The notes below the pieces were generated by a model. That model did not search any database, was not told the DNA's origin, and saw only the letters and a list, made by a program, of their open reading frames with translations. Below are positions 35,283-45,518 of a DNA stretch of 64,000 bases, piece by piece (within the stretch, counting starts at the first letter, position 1; each line of letters opens with the position of its first letter). The translations under genes were made by a program, and so were the position numbers. Source of the DNA: Myxococcota bacterium (GTDB lineage: Bacteria; Myxococcota_A; Polyangia; HGW-17); NCBI GenBank assembly GCA_018817795.1, contig JAHITJ010000117.1, positions 1-64,000 of the forward strand. Direction: 5' to 3'.

Positions 35283-37721
35283 CTACTGCGTCAACAGGTC
35301 TCCGGCCGAGGGGGCGTCGGGATCAGGTGCCACCAGCGGGTCGGGCGCCACCGAAGCGGGCTCGGGCTCGGTGCCCTCGAGGAAATACTCGGTGAGGCGC
35401 ACTGCGGCCGATGGCAGCACGGCCTCCCCGGTCCCGGGATCAATCTCGCGGGAGACGATCCCCGGCGGGATGAAGAAGTCCCTGGCCTCGCGAGACTTGT
35501 GGGCCTCCTTCATGACGCGCACGAACACGGGAACCGCGGAACGACCGCCCTCCTCGCGTGAACCCAGCGGCTTCAGATCGTCATAGCCTATCCACACGCC
35601 GCATACGATCTCCGGCGAGAAGCCGATGAACCAGGCGTCCTTGTTGTTGTTGGTCGTCCCCGTCTTGCCGGCCACCGGAAACTTCAGCACCGCCGCGCGT
35701 TTTGCGGTACCTTCGGTCACCACCGTGCGCAGCAGGGAGGTCATCAGCCAGGCCGAGGCCGGGTCCATGACGCGCTTGAACTCGGGACGGGCCACGCCCT
35801 GGTCGCCGACACGGACGATCCATTGGGGAGGCAGCGCAAGCCCGCCCGACGGAAACACGCCGTAGGCGCCGACCATGTCGATCAGCCGCACCTCGGAGGA
35901 GCCCAGCGCAAGGCTCAGGTCCTTGCGCAGGATCGTCGTGATGCCTGTGGATTCCGCGAACGCCACGGCAGCATCCAGGCCGGCCTCCCGCAGCACCTGC
36001 ACGGCCACGGTGTTGAGCGACATGTTCAGGGCCCGACGCAGGGTGATGCGGCCCTGGAAGTCGTGTCCGCTGCGGGGAATCCACTTCTGGTACACCTCGG
36101 GATCGTCGCGCAGGATCGAAGCTGGAGTGAGCTTCTTCTGCATGATCGCCGACGCGTAGAAGAAGGGCTTGAACGAAGAACCTGGCTGCCGCAGGCCCGC
36201 CAGCGCTCGGTTGAAGTCCCCCGGTCCCTGCGCGTCGCCCCCGACGATGGCCAGCACCTCACGGGTGGCCGCGTGCATCACGACCACAGCCCCCTGCGGG
36301 CCCAGCTCGGCGCGAAGCCGCAGCGGCGACTTGGCAGACCCGGACTTCCCGGGCAGCACGCGCACGCGGAAAAGGTGCCCCGGCTGCACCGAGGGCGGTG
36401 GGGCCGGTTTATCGGGCGTCTTCTTGTCGCCCTTCTTCCTCGGCGCGGGCTTCTCAGGAGGCGGGGGCGGGCCCCATGTGAAGCCCGCCGGATAGTAGCG
36501 TTCCATCTGTTCCACGACCACGCCCTGCTCGTTGCCCACGCTGACGACGAGCTTGCCGTCCTCCCGGTCCACAACCACGCCCTCGTAGATCGGACCGGCG
36601 TGATGAACCTGGATCTTCCTGAGTTTCTCCATATGATCGGCCTTCTTCCTGCCTTCGAGCAGGGTCAGCCGGGTCACCCGCTGCCTCCGGTCCAGCTCGC
36701 GCAACTCAAGGGCGAGCGCCTCACGGGCTGCGGTCTGCAGCTTCAGGTCCAGCGTGGTGACGATTTCCCGCCCGGCAGCCGACCGGATCGTGTCGGCGTA
36801 CTGCTCGGTCAGGTGCGTGACCAGCTCCGGCGCCACCATCGTGTCGGGGATCTCGGGCTCGCCCGGCAGCAGCGGTGCCGCCAGCGCGGCCTCGACGGCC
36901 TGTTCCGTGATGAAGCCGTGCCGTGCCATCTGCCAAAGCACATACTTCTGCCGCTCCCGGGCCTTCTCCGGGTGCTTGATCGGGGAGTTCACCTCCGGCC
37001 CCTGCGGGAGAGCGGCCAGCAGGGCGGCCTCGGCGACGTTGATCCCGGAGATGGGCTTCCTGAAATAGAAGCGCGCGGCCTCCTCCACGCCGTAACGACC
37101 GTGGCCGAAGTAGATCTCATTCAGATAGATCGCCAGGATCTGCTCCTTGGAGAGGGCGCCCTCCACGCGGCGGGCGAGGATGACCTCCTGGAACTTGCGG
37201 CGCAGGCTGCGCTCCGGGGTGAGCAACAGCCCCTTGACCACCTGCTGGGTGATCGTGGAGCCGCCCTGCTTGAACCGGCCGGCCGCCAGGTTCACCCAGA
37301 AGGCCCGGATCATGCCCGTGTAATTGAGGCCCGTGTGCCGGAAGAACTGCGCGTCCTCCGCAGCCAGCACCGCCTGGACCATGACCTTCGGGATCTTCTC
37401 GTAGGGCACCACGGTGCGACGCTGCCTGCCGACGATGGCGATCAGGCCGCCGTGACGATCGAGCACGCGCACGCTCTGCTGGGGCTTGTAGTTCTTCAGC
37501 GCCTCGACAGAGGGAAGATCCGGACCGTAGGAATAGTACAGGAACAGGCTCATCAGCAGGAGCATTCCCAGGGCAGCCAGGCCGAAGCCGATGCCGAGAC
37601 CCCAGGCCAGGATCCGCTTCCATGGCACACCACCGCTCTTGCCTGCTCCGGATTGGCCCTTGCGGTGGCTCACTTTTCGCTTGCGAAATTTCTTTATTAT
37701 TTGTCGAAAAATCAATTCCAT
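35283..37721 (-). CDS. mrcA: penicillin-binding protein 1A (transglycosylase/transpeptidase)
   Basis: EDAQFFRHTGLNYTGMIRAF; GGSTITQQVVKGLLL; RQPGSSFKPFFYASA; VAGKTGTTNNNKDAWFIGF. Confidence 0.93.
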   Translation of the reverse strand: MELIFRQIIKKFRKRKVSHRKGQSGAGKSGGVPWKRILAWGLGIGFGLAALGMLLLMSLFLYYSYGPDLPSVEALKNYKPQQSVRVLDRHGGLIAIVGRQRRTVVPYEKIPKVMVQAVLAAEDAQFFRHTGLNYTGMIRAFWVNLAAGRFKQGGSTITQQVVKGLLLTPERSLRRKFQEVILARRVEGALSKEQILAIYLNEIYFGHGRYGVEEAARFYFRKPISGINVAEAALLAALPQGPEVNSPIKHPEKARERQKYVLWQMARHGFITEQAVEAALAAPLLPGEPEIPDTMVAPELVTHLTEQYADTIRSAAGREIVTTLDLKLQTAAREALALELRELDRRQRVTRLTLLEGRKKADHMEKLRKIQVHHAGPIYEGVVVDREDGKLVVSVGNEQGVVVEQMERYYPAGFTWGPPPPPEKPAPRKKGDKKTPDKPAPPPSVQPGHLFRVRVLPGKSGSAKSPLRLRAELGPQGAVVVMHAATREVLAIVGGDAQGPGDFNRALAGLRQPGSSFKPFFYASAIMQKKLTPASILRDDPEVYQKWIPRSGHDFQGRITLRRALNMSLNTVAVQVLREAGLDAAVAFAESTGITTILRKDLSLALGSSEVRLIDMVGAYGVFPSGGLALPPQWIVRVGDQGVARPEFKRVMDPASAWLMTSLLRTVVTEGTAKRAAVLKFPVAGKTGTTNNNKDAWFIGFSPEIVCGVWIGYDDLKPLGSREEGGRSAVPVFVRVMKEAHKSREARDFFIPPGIVSREIDPGTGEAVLPSAAVRLTEYFLEGTEPEPASVAPDPLVAPDPDAPSAGDLLTQ

Positions 37722-37810
37722 GCCTCGCTGACGTCACGGCCGCCGGAATTACCTGTTGCCGAGAACGCCCAAATGCAATAGATCATTTCATCGGAAGTCA
37801 GGAGCGTCCC

Positions 37811-38158
37811 ATGTCATCAGAGTGCATTTTCTGCAAGATCGTCGCCGGGTTGATTCCCTGCGACAAGGTCCACGAAACGGCCAATGTGCTGGTGTTCAAG
37901 GATATTTCACCCGCGGCGCCAGTCCATTACCTGATCATCCCGAAAAAACATATACCATCATTGCTGGATGCGACGCAAGAAGACCAGGCCATCCTCGCCG
38001 AGATCCTCCTCGTGGCGGGGCATCTGGGGAAGACCGTCCCCGAACTGAACCGCAACTTCCGCCTGGCCGTCTCCACCGGTCCCGACGCCGGACAGGTGGT
38101 CATGCACATGCACTACCACCTCATCGGAGGACGCAAACTCACCTGGCCCCCGGGGTAG
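37811..38158 (+). CDS. HIT/HINT-family nucleotide-binding protein
   Basis: CIFCKIVAGLIPCDKV; QVVMHMHYHLIGG (HxHxH-type). Confidence 0.92.
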   Translation: MSSECIFCKIVAGLIPCDKVHETANVLVFKDISPAAPVHYLIIPKKHIPSLLDATQEDQAILAEILLVAGHLGKTVPELNRNFRLAVSTGPDAGQVVMHMHYHLIGGRKLTWPPG

Positions 38159-38164
38159 CCGTCG

Positions 38165-39127
38165 ATGCAGCAAACACCCCTGCTTGAAATCGAACACCTG
38201 GAGATCCGGGGGGCCGCTGGAGCGGTCGTGTCCGATGTCGGTTTCTCGGTGGCCGCCGGGGAGATCGTCTGCGTGGTGGGCGAGTCCGGGTGCGGCAAGA
38301 GCCTGAGCGCGCTGGCGGTGCTGGACCTGCTGCCGCCCGGACTGTCGATCACCGGCGGAGGCATCCGTTTCGAGGGGAAGGATGTGCTGCCCGCCGAAGC
38401 GCGCCGGAAGCTTCGCGGACGGGCCGTGGGCATGATCTTCCAGGAGCCCGCGACCGCGCTCAACCCGGTATACACCATCGGCTTCCAGATCGGGGAGATG
38501 CTGCCGGCGCTGTCCCGCGCCCGGCGCAAGGCGCGCATCGACGAACTGCTCGACAGGGTCGGCCTGCCGCCCGCGACGGCCGCGTCCTATCCGCACCAGT
38601 TGTCCGGCGGCATGAAGCAGCGCGCGATGATCTCCATGGCGCTGGCCGGTGAACCCCGGCTTTTGCTGTGCGACGAGCCAACCACGGCGCTGGATCCGAC
38701 GGTCGGGGCGCAGATCCTTGCCCAGATCCAGGCCTTGACAGCCGTCGCCGGAACGTCGGGCGACGATGGAACGTCAGGCGACGAGGGCATCGGCGTGGTG
38801 CTGATCACCCATGATTTTCATGCCGTCTCGCGCATGCGGGGACGGATCGTCGTGATGTACGCCGGACAGATCGTCGAGCGCGGCCCGATCCGGGAGGTGC
38901 TGGATCATCCGGCACATCCATACACCGCCGCGCTGCTGGACACCCTCCCCAAGAAGGGAAAGCGCCCCGGCTCGATTTCCGGGCAGGTGCCGCCTCCGGG
39001 AATGCGTCCTGCGGGCTGTCCGTTTTCCAACCGATGCAGGGTTGTGCTGGAGCGCTGCGAAGCAGAACCTCCACCCTGGCGGGACGCCGGAGCGGGACAG
39101 AAATTCCGCTGCTGGCGGGAACCCTGA
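38165..39127 (+). CDS. ABC transporter ATP-binding protein (OppD/DppD family)
   Basis: GESGCGKSLSALAVLDLLP; LSGGMKQRAMISMALA; LLLCDEPTTALDPTV; C-terminal oligopeptide domain GCPFSNRC. Confidence 0.92.
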   Translation: MQQTPLLEIEHLEIRGAAGAVVSDVGFSVAAGEIVCVVGESGCGKSLSALAVLDLLPPGLSITGGGIRFEGKDVLPAEARRKLRGRAVGMIFQEPATALNPVYTIGFQIGEMLPALSRARRKARIDELLDRVGLPPATAASYPHQLSGGMKQRAMISMALAGEPRLLLCDEPTTALDPTVGAQILAQIQALTAVAGTSGDDGTSGDEGIGVVLITHDFHAVSRMRGRIVVMYAGQIVERGPIREVLDHPAHPYTAALLDTLPKKGKRPGSISGQVPPPGMRPAGCPFSNRCRVVLERCEAEPPPWRDAGAGQKFRCWREP

Positions 39128-39174
39128 ACCTGTTTGACCGGTCGAACTGATCGGTAGATTCCAAGAGGTACACC

Positions 39175-39837
39175 ATGCATAATTTCTTTACATTTGCTAT
39201 TTTATCTATTTTTGTATTATTTTCCTCGTGCGGTCGCACGTGTCCCCAACCCCCGGCGCCTGCGGCCGGGACCACCATGAAAGGAACCGCCATGCAGGAT
39301 CACCCGACCCTGAAGACCATCTTCTCCCGCAAAAGCGTGCGCCGATACACCGGCACGGCCCCGACCGTCGAACAACTCACCCTGCTGGTGAAGGCCGGCA
39401 TGGCAGCCCCGACGGCCGTGAACAAGCAGCCATGGGAGTTCATCATCGTCACCGATCCCGCCAAGCTCGAACTGCTGACCCAGCGGCTGCCCCACGCCAA
39501 GATGACCGCGAAGGCCGGATCGGCGATCATCGTGCTCGGAGACAAGCTCCGGCAGCACAAGGGGCCTGACGCCGATTTCTGGATCACGGACTGCAGCGCT
39601 GCGATCCAGAACATCCTGCTGGCAGCCGAGGCCATCGGCCTGGGAGCGGTGTGGACCGCGGCCTATCCGGATCCCGAACGCGTCACGGCGGTGCGGGAGG
39701 TCCTCGGCGTGACAGCAGAACACCTGGTGCCGCTGGCCGTGATCCCCGTGGGGCATCCCACTGGCGAGGACCAGCCCAAGGACAAGTGGGATCCTTCGCG
39801 CGTGTTCCTCAACGAATACGGAAAAAAACTGGAGTAA
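39175..39837 (+). CDS. nitroreductase-family protein with lipoprotein signal peptide
   Basis: MHNFFTFAILSIFVLFSSCGRTCP + nitroreductase core FSRKSVRRYTGTAPTVEQL...AAPTAVNKQPWEFIIV...GLGAVWTAAYP; SD-like aagagg upstream. Confidence 0.8.
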   Translation: MHNFFTFAILSIFVLFSSCGRTCPQPPAPAAGTTMKGTAMQDHPTLKTIFSRKSVRRYTGTAPTVEQLTLLVKAGMAAPTAVNKQPWEFIIVTDPAKLELLTQRLPHAKMTAKAGSAIIVLGDKLRQHKGPDADFWITDCSAAIQNILLAAEAIGLGAVWTAAYPDPERVTAVREVLGVTAEHLVPLAVIPVGHPTGEDQPKDKWDPSRVFLNEYGKKLE

Positions 39838-39951
39838 GGAACCTACCAGCCGGTCCCCCTGGCGACCACGCCGATCGGCAACCTTCCCCCGAACCGGAGT
39901 CCTTCACCACCCCCTGTCTGACAGCGCTCGTCAGGCTCGATGATCCCATTT

Positions 39952-40023
39952 ACCGCCCGCATCGGGCGGTTGACCGACTGTAGCCCATGGTTGGGCGACC
40001 GGGTTCGGTCGCACGACCATGGG
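39952..40023. repeat. two adjacent stem-loops, the second nested
   Basis: ACCGCCCG-cat-CGGGCGGT; CCCATGGT-tgg-GCGACCG-ggtt-CGGTCGC-acg-ACCATGGG. Confidence 0.85.
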
Positions 40024-40123
40024 AAAACATCAAAAAAAGGAAATGACCCAAGTCCTTGTATCGCACTCTGCTTGGGTTTCAGACGGTATCATCCAACCTG
40101 ATCAGTGCTGTGACTGAAAACGT

Positions 40124-42274
40124 TCAGATTCCGCCGAAATACACGACCTGGTTGCGGCCGTGTTCCTTGGCGTAGTAGAGGGCCTTGTCGGCCTTGTCGA
40201 TGAGCACCTGCTTGTGGGCACCGTCGGCCGGGAAGGTCGCATAGCCGATGCTCAGCGTGGCCTTGAACTGTCCCTGCGGGGAGTCGAACACCTGGGCCTC
40301 CACCTCCGCACGGATTCGCTCGGCCGCGTTGCGCGCGCCCTCGGCGTCGGTCGCCTCGAGCACGATGCCGAACTCCTCGCCGCCGTAGCGTGCCACGAGA
40401 TCGATGTTGCGGGCCTGCTTCTTCAGGATCGCCGCCACGCGCTTGATCACCACGTCCCCGATGGGGTGCCCGTAGGTGTCATTGACGCGCTTGAACTTGT
40501 CGATGTCCGTGATCAACATCGTCAGAGGCGCGCCCGAACGCTCGGCACGGGCCAGCATCTGCGAGAACCGCTCCTGGAACGTGCGGTGGTTCGTCAGGCC
40601 CGTCAGGCCGTCGGTGGTCGCCATCTCCTCGAGGCGCTGGTACATCAGCGCCTTCTGCAGCCCGATGGCGACCTGGTTGGCCAGCGCGCCGAGCATGTCG
40701 CGGCGCTGGGGCGTGAAGACCCCGCGCTCGCGGGAGGCGAACACCAGGCCGCCGATGGCCCGGTCGCCCTCGATCAGCGGCTGCACCAGCACCGAGTTCA
40801 TTTCCGCATAACTGATCGACTCATGCACGACGATCTGCCGGGCGTCACGGAGCTCGCCGTTGACCGGCAGGAAGTGACGGTTGTCCATGGCCAGCGTCAG
40901 CAGGCTGCGGTTGACCGACAGCAGCTCGCCCACGCGCCCAGTGAAAAGTTCCCCCTGGGCGCCCAGAATCCTGGCCTTCTTCTCGGTGTCCTCCCAGTGG
41001 ACGATGGCGATCTCGTCGAGGGGGCAGATCGAACCGATGGCCGAAAACGCCGCGTCGACGACCGATTGCAGATCCAGCGCGCGGTTCATATAGGCAAGGG
41101 CTTGGTACAGTTTTTCCTGTTCGAACTTGCTGCGCGCCATCTGCGAGAACACCCGCTCGGTGGCCACCGTCCGGAGCATCTGCTCGGCCCCCTTCTGGGC
41201 GAGGGTGACCTGGGCCTCGGAAAACGGCGTCGGATCCGCGCGGTCACAGCAGAGCACTCCGATCATGCGCCCCTGTTCGAAGATCGGCAGGCCGAGGAAG
41301 GAACCCACAGGCTGGTTGCCGGTGTAATAGGCCAGGGCGTTGGCAGCGAAGGGAAAAGGGGCTATATTCATTGTTAATTGGTTGCGCACAATATTACCAA
41401 TCGTCCCCTTGAGCGCGCTGAAATGGACCCCGGACTCCAGAAAACGGCCATTGATCGCATCGCTGAGGGAGGCGGCCTCGACCACCTTGAGGCGCTGGCC
41501 GGCGGTGTCCATCCACAGCAGCACCGCCGAGGTCACCTGCAGGCTCTCCCGCAGGAGTCGTAGTTCATATAATATATGATCATGAATCTCCAGCAGCGAC
41601 GCCTTTCCGAGCAATTCGTCCTGTTCGGCGCGATCCCGCTCGTTGCGGGCGGTCACCGGGCCCATCAGCCGGAAGTCACGCAGTTCCTCCTGATCCTGGC
41701 GGACCTTCTGGCTCCGACGCCGGCGCTCGTCCCGCCGGGTCATCATGATCTCTGCGGTGCGCACCAGCAGGCCGGTGCCGCCGAACAGTCCCAGGAACAG
41801 GGCGTGGGAGGCCAGCAACCGCGCGGAGACGCCGGGCAGTCCCTGCCGCGCATGCATCCATTCCAGCCCGAACAGCAACGCGGCCGCCAGCATTGAAACC
41901 GATGGCCGCACGAAGGCCGCCAGCACCAGCATCAACCAATAGGAAAGCGCGTGCCAGGGCGAGATCGCACCGCCGGTGGCCTGAAGGAACACCGACACCG
42001 AGAGCACCATCAGGAGGACGATCTCCAGCTCCGCCAGAAAGCGCGTCTTTTCGGGAATGACGTCGGTACGTACCGGGCGAAGGAACAGTCGCGTCAAAAC
42101 GCGACCCAGCAGCGTGACGCCCAGGGCCGCGCCCGCCAGGGTCACCCAGAGCCCGCGCTCGCCCTGGGGACGGAACAGCCCCAGGGACAGCATCCCGGCG
42201 ATACCTGTGATAAGGAAGGCGCTCCAGCCCAGTTTGACTCCAGTTCCGGATCCGGCCAAGGCTCGTACGTTCAT
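40124..42274 (-). CDS. GAF-domain diguanylate cyclase
   Basis: TDGLTGLTNHRTFQERF ... VARYGGEEFGIVL (intact GGEEF). Confidence 0.92.
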   Translation of the reverse strand: MNVRALAGSGTGVKLGWSAFLITGIAGMLSLGLFRPQGERGLWVTLAGAALGVTLLGRVLTRLFLRPVRTDVIPEKTRFLAELEIVLLMVLSVSVFLQATGGAISPWHALSYWLMLVLAAFVRPSVSMLAAALLFGLEWMHARQGLPGVSARLLASHALFLGLFGGTGLLVRTAEIMMTRRDERRRRSQKVRQDQEELRDFRLMGPVTARNERDRAEQDELLGKASLLEIHDHILYELRLLRESLQVTSAVLLWMDTAGQRLKVVEAASLSDAINGRFLESGVHFSALKGTIGNIVRNQLTMNIAPFPFAANALAYYTGNQPVGSFLGLPIFEQGRMIGVLCCDRADPTPFSEAQVTLAQKGAEQMLRTVATERVFSQMARSKFEQEKLYQALAYMNRALDLQSVVDAAFSAIGSICPLDEIAIVHWEDTEKKARILGAQGELFTGRVGELLSVNRSLLTLAMDNRHFLPVNGELRDARQIVVHESISYAEMNSVLVQPLIEGDRAIGGLVFASRERGVFTPQRRDMLGALANQVAIGLQKALMYQRLEEMATTDGLTGLTNHRTFQERFSQMLARAERSGAPLTMLITDIDKFKRVNDTYGHPIGDVVIKRVAAILKKQARNIDLVARYGGEEFGIVLEATDAEGARNAAERIRAEVEAQVFDSPQGQFKATLSIGYATFPADGAHKQVLIDKADKALYYAKEHGRNQVVYFGGI

Positions 42275-42654
42275 CGTTCCATCCTGTCACGCGATCGCGA
42301 TGTGGTCTGGTCCATGATTTCCAGTTGATAGACCCTGGCTCCGGGAGGAAGAAAACCCTTCTCCCGCATGATCCTGGCCGCTCCCTCCGGGGTCTTGAGG
42401 GCCCGAAGCCGGGCCACGGAGTCCTCGAGCCGGCCGTACATGGTGTCGTTGAGCCCCTGTATCTCCTTGAGCTCGGCCCGGAGGGTCGCAAGCTCCCGGA
42501 TTTCCCGGTGCACGAAGACCGGAAGTGCACCCACGACGAGGGAAAATGCGAGGGCGACCCCCAAACGTGCGGCCCAGCGCCATGCCGGGGCCTCGGCCGA
42601 CGGCTTGGGTTCGTTTTCAATTGTGTCCTGGGTCACTTCAGTTGCGTCGATCAT
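42271..42654 (-). CDS. FtsB/DivIC-like septum-formation-initiator-like protein
   Basis: Single TM then coiled coil ATLRAELKEIQGLNDTMYGRLEDSVARLRALKTPEGAARIMREKGFLPPGARVY. Confidence 0.6.
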   Translation of the reverse strand: MIDATEVTQDTIENEPKPSAEAPAWRWAARLGVALAFSLVVGALPVFVHREIRELATLRAELKEIQGLNDTMYGRLEDSVARLRALKTPEGAARIMREKGFLPPGARVYQLEIMDQTTSRSRDRMER

Positions 42655-42889
42655 GCTTTTCCTTATATATCAAAGGGATTTCATCCCAACTCCAGCGTCC
42701 AGTATAGGCAGGATGCTTCCTTTGTCGAAATTTGGGGTGGTGAACGGCAATTCTTCCGCGTGCACTTTCGAAATTTTGATGCTAATTAAGACTTGCGGAA
42801 ACGGATCGCCTCTGGTATAGGCAATTCGCGAGTTTTTAACCGAAAGGATATTCCTTTTCGATTTCTGTAACCCATCATAGGAGATAGCG

Positions 42890-44392
42890 ATGAAACTCAG
42901 AAACCTCTTCCTCTTGTCAGTGATCGTCACCCTGTCCTTTGCCTTCGCCGCCTGCGACGACGGTGAAAAGAAAACCAACCCCTGCGGAAACGGCGTGCTG
43001 GATCCCGGTGAGGAGTGCGACGGCACCAACCTCGACGAGCAGACCTGCTCCCTGGTCGTGCCCACCCGTCCGGGCGGCACCCTGGCCTGCACCGCGACCT
43101 GCTCCTTCGACACCGTCGGCTGCACGGCCCCGTTCTGTGGCAACGACGCCCGCGAAGGCACCGAAGAGTGCGATGGCACCGACCTCGGCGGCGAGACCTG
43201 CAGCGACCGTACCGGCTTCGACGGCGGCACGCTTGGCTGCACCGATTCCTGCACCTGGGACACCTCCGCGTGCGACGTCGACTGCGTGGTCGAAGGATCC
43301 TTTGAAGACTGCAATCCGATGGGAGGAAACAGCGAGTGCTGCCCTGTCAATGGCAGGCCCTCGATCTGCTCCTCTATGTTTACGACCCCGCTGTGCATCC
43401 AGAGCTGTGATAATGACGTGGAGTGCGGATTCTCCATGGTCTGCAACGCCCAGTTGACCGGTTGCTATTATGCTTATTGCGGCGCGGATTCCGCGAGCCC
43501 CGATATGACCGAACCCTGCACGCTTTCCGCCGGTCGTTTGGGCACCTGCTATCCCCTGTGGCGTGCCATGGATGGCGCCGGCATCTGCTTCGAAAACGGC
43601 ACGCTGGGACACGGCGAAGTCTGCCCGCTGGGCGAAGACACGATGGGCATGCTCAACGTCGACCCCGACACGCAGTGTGAAAACGGCTTCTGCTTCGGCC
43701 CGGCCGCCGCGACCGAAGGCAACTGCTTCAGCGTCTGCGACGCTGTGGCGATTTATAATGGAGATGCGACGGACACTTGCCCCGCTGGCTCCACCTGCCT
43801 CAACTTCTCCTCCATCGTTCTGGACGAGTTTTTTGAAGGCACCACCACCCCGAACCCGTCATTCCTGTTCCGTGACCCCGACATGAGCGTTTGCTATATC
43901 TACGAAGAAGCCGAGCCCTTTTATTCCTGCGACCTGCTGACCGGCCTCCAGATCAACGGACCCACCCCGGGCAGCGCCTGCCCCGATGGCCAGACCTGCA
44001 ACTACTTCGGCCTGGGCTCCCTGATGGGATTCTGCTATGACGTGGCCGCCACCCCGGCAACTGAAGGCGCCGAATGCGTCATCGCCGATGGCCAACCGCA
44101 AGCTTGCGACGCCGGCCTGCAGTGCTTCATCGCCGATCCGTTCAACACCGACGGCTCCACGCTGGCCTGCCGCCGCATCTGTGAAGCGCCCGCCAACGGC
44201 TCCATCACCGACGCCACCGCCAATGAAGCCTGCGCCGATCTCACCGATACCAATGGTCCCTACGTCTGCGCGACGACCTCCCGCTTCTTCACCGCCGACG
44301 GCGAGCTGCCCAGAGATGACTCTACTCCGCCGAAAGTGGAATCTAGCCCCTCCCGCCTGGGCTTCTGCGTTCCCGCCCGCGCTGCGAACTAA
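42890..44392 (+). CDS. Cys-rich lipoprotein with DUF4215-like repeats
   Basis: LSFAFAACDDGEKKTNPCGNGVLDPGEECDGTNLDEQTC; FCGNDAREGTEECDGTDLGGETC. Confidence 0.85.
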   Translation: MKLRNLFLLSVIVTLSFAFAACDDGEKKTNPCGNGVLDPGEECDGTNLDEQTCSLVVPTRPGGTLACTATCSFDTVGCTAPFCGNDAREGTEECDGTDLGGETCSDRTGFDGGTLGCTDSCTWDTSACDVDCVVEGSFEDCNPMGGNSECCPVNGRPSICSSMFTTPLCIQSCDNDVECGFSMVCNAQLTGCYYAYCGADSASPDMTEPCTLSAGRLGTCYPLWRAMDGAGICFENGTLGHGEVCPLGEDTMGMLNVDPDTQCENGFCFGPAAATEGNCFSVCDAVAIYNGDATDTCPAGSTCLNFSSIVLDEFFEGTTTPNPSFLFRDPDMSVCYIYEEAEPFYSCDLLTGLQINGPTPGSACPDGQTCNYFGLGSLMGFCYDVAATPATEGAECVIADGQPQACDAGLQCFIADPFNTDGSTLACRRICEAPANGSITDATANEACADLTDTNGPYVCATTSRFFTADGELPRDDSTPPKVESSPSRLGFCVPARAAN

Positions 44393-44600
44393 ATTCGCAT
44401 TTCCCTCGTTTGATCTGAATCCTTTGGTTTTCCCTACAAATAAATAACAACCTGGTAAATCAGCTAGTCTCCTTGTGACCTCCAAGAGCGGCTTACGCCC
44501 GGACCGGACTGTGCTGCTTCGAAATTTCCACAAGGTACCGATTGTTTCCCGGACGGGTTTGTGGTAGTTCGTAGGCGTGGATGAACCAGGTGAACCAACT

Positions 44601-45518
44601 ATGCCGACGACTCCGATTTTCCGATGTGGAACCATTGCCATTCTGGGGCGCCCCAATGTGGGAAAAAGCACCCTGCTGAACTCCATCCTGACGGAGAAGG
44701 TGTCCATCGTGACCCCCAAACCGCAGACGACGCGCCAGCGAATCCTGGGAATCGTTCCGGGACCGGGGTACCAGGCGATCTTCATCGACACCCCGGGATA
44801 CCATCAGTTCAAGAAAAAACTGAACCAGGCCATGGTCGAAGCCGCTTTGTCGGCCATCGGCGACGCGGATCTGGTGCTGGTGCTCGTCGACGCGTCGGAC
44901 CCCACCGACGAGTTCTCCGATCCCCACGGCGCCGGCGTGCTCGTCCGCCGTTGCGAGGAGATCGGCCGCCCGGTCTTCGTCATGCTCAACAAGATCGACC
45001 GCGTGCGCGACAAGAAGGCGCTCCTTCCCATCATCGAGCGCTGGGCGAGCTTCTCCCCGGCGGTCAAGAACGTGATTCCCCTGAGCGCCGCGAAGGGCTC
45101 CGGCATCAGTGAACTGCTCGTCGAGATCTACGGCTACCTCCCCGAGGGCCCCGCCCTCTATCCGGAGGACGATCTGACCGACCAGACCGAGCGGGCGATC
45201 ACGGCCGAAATCGTCCGCGAGACCTGCATCCTCTGCCTGCGCGAAGAATTGCCGTACGCCACGGCCGTCACCATCGAGCGGTTCTCCGAGACCGCGGCGC
45301 GCCGCTCCATTTCCGGCATCATCTGGGTGGAGCGGGATAGCCAGAAGGCCATCGTCATCGGCAAGCGGGGATCCATGATCCGTCACATCGGACAGACCGC
45401 CCGGGAGCAGTTGATCGCACGTTTCGGCGTGGAGACCCAGCTCTTCCTGGAGGTCAAGGTGCATCCGGGATGGACCGACGATCCCGCATCCCTGCGTGAA
45501 CTGGGGTACAAACCATGA
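44601..45518 (+). CDS. era: GTPase Era
   Basis: IAILGRPNVGKSTLLNSIL; FIDTPGYHQFKKKLNQAM; KH-domain VIGKRGSMIRHIGQTAREQL. Confidence 0.95.
   Translation: MPTTPIFRCGTIAILGRPNVGKSTLLNSILTEKVSIVTPKPQTTRQRILGIVPGPGYQAIFIDTPGYHQFKKKLNQAMVEAALSAIGDADLVLVLVDASDPTDEFSDPHGAGVLVRRCEEIGRPVFVMLNKIDRVRDKKALLPIIERWASFSPAVKNVIPLSAAKGSGISELLVEIYGYLPEGPALYPEDDLTDQTERAITAEIVRETCILCLREELPYATAVTIERFSETAARRSISGIIWVERDSQKAIVIGKRGSMIRHIGQTAREQLIARFGVETQLFLEVKVHPGWTDDPASLRELGYKP

Noticed and set aside
39880-40023. Simple Rho-independent terminator for the nitroreductase gene
   Set aside because: Strong stems but no U-tract follows; kept as a structured element of unknown function.
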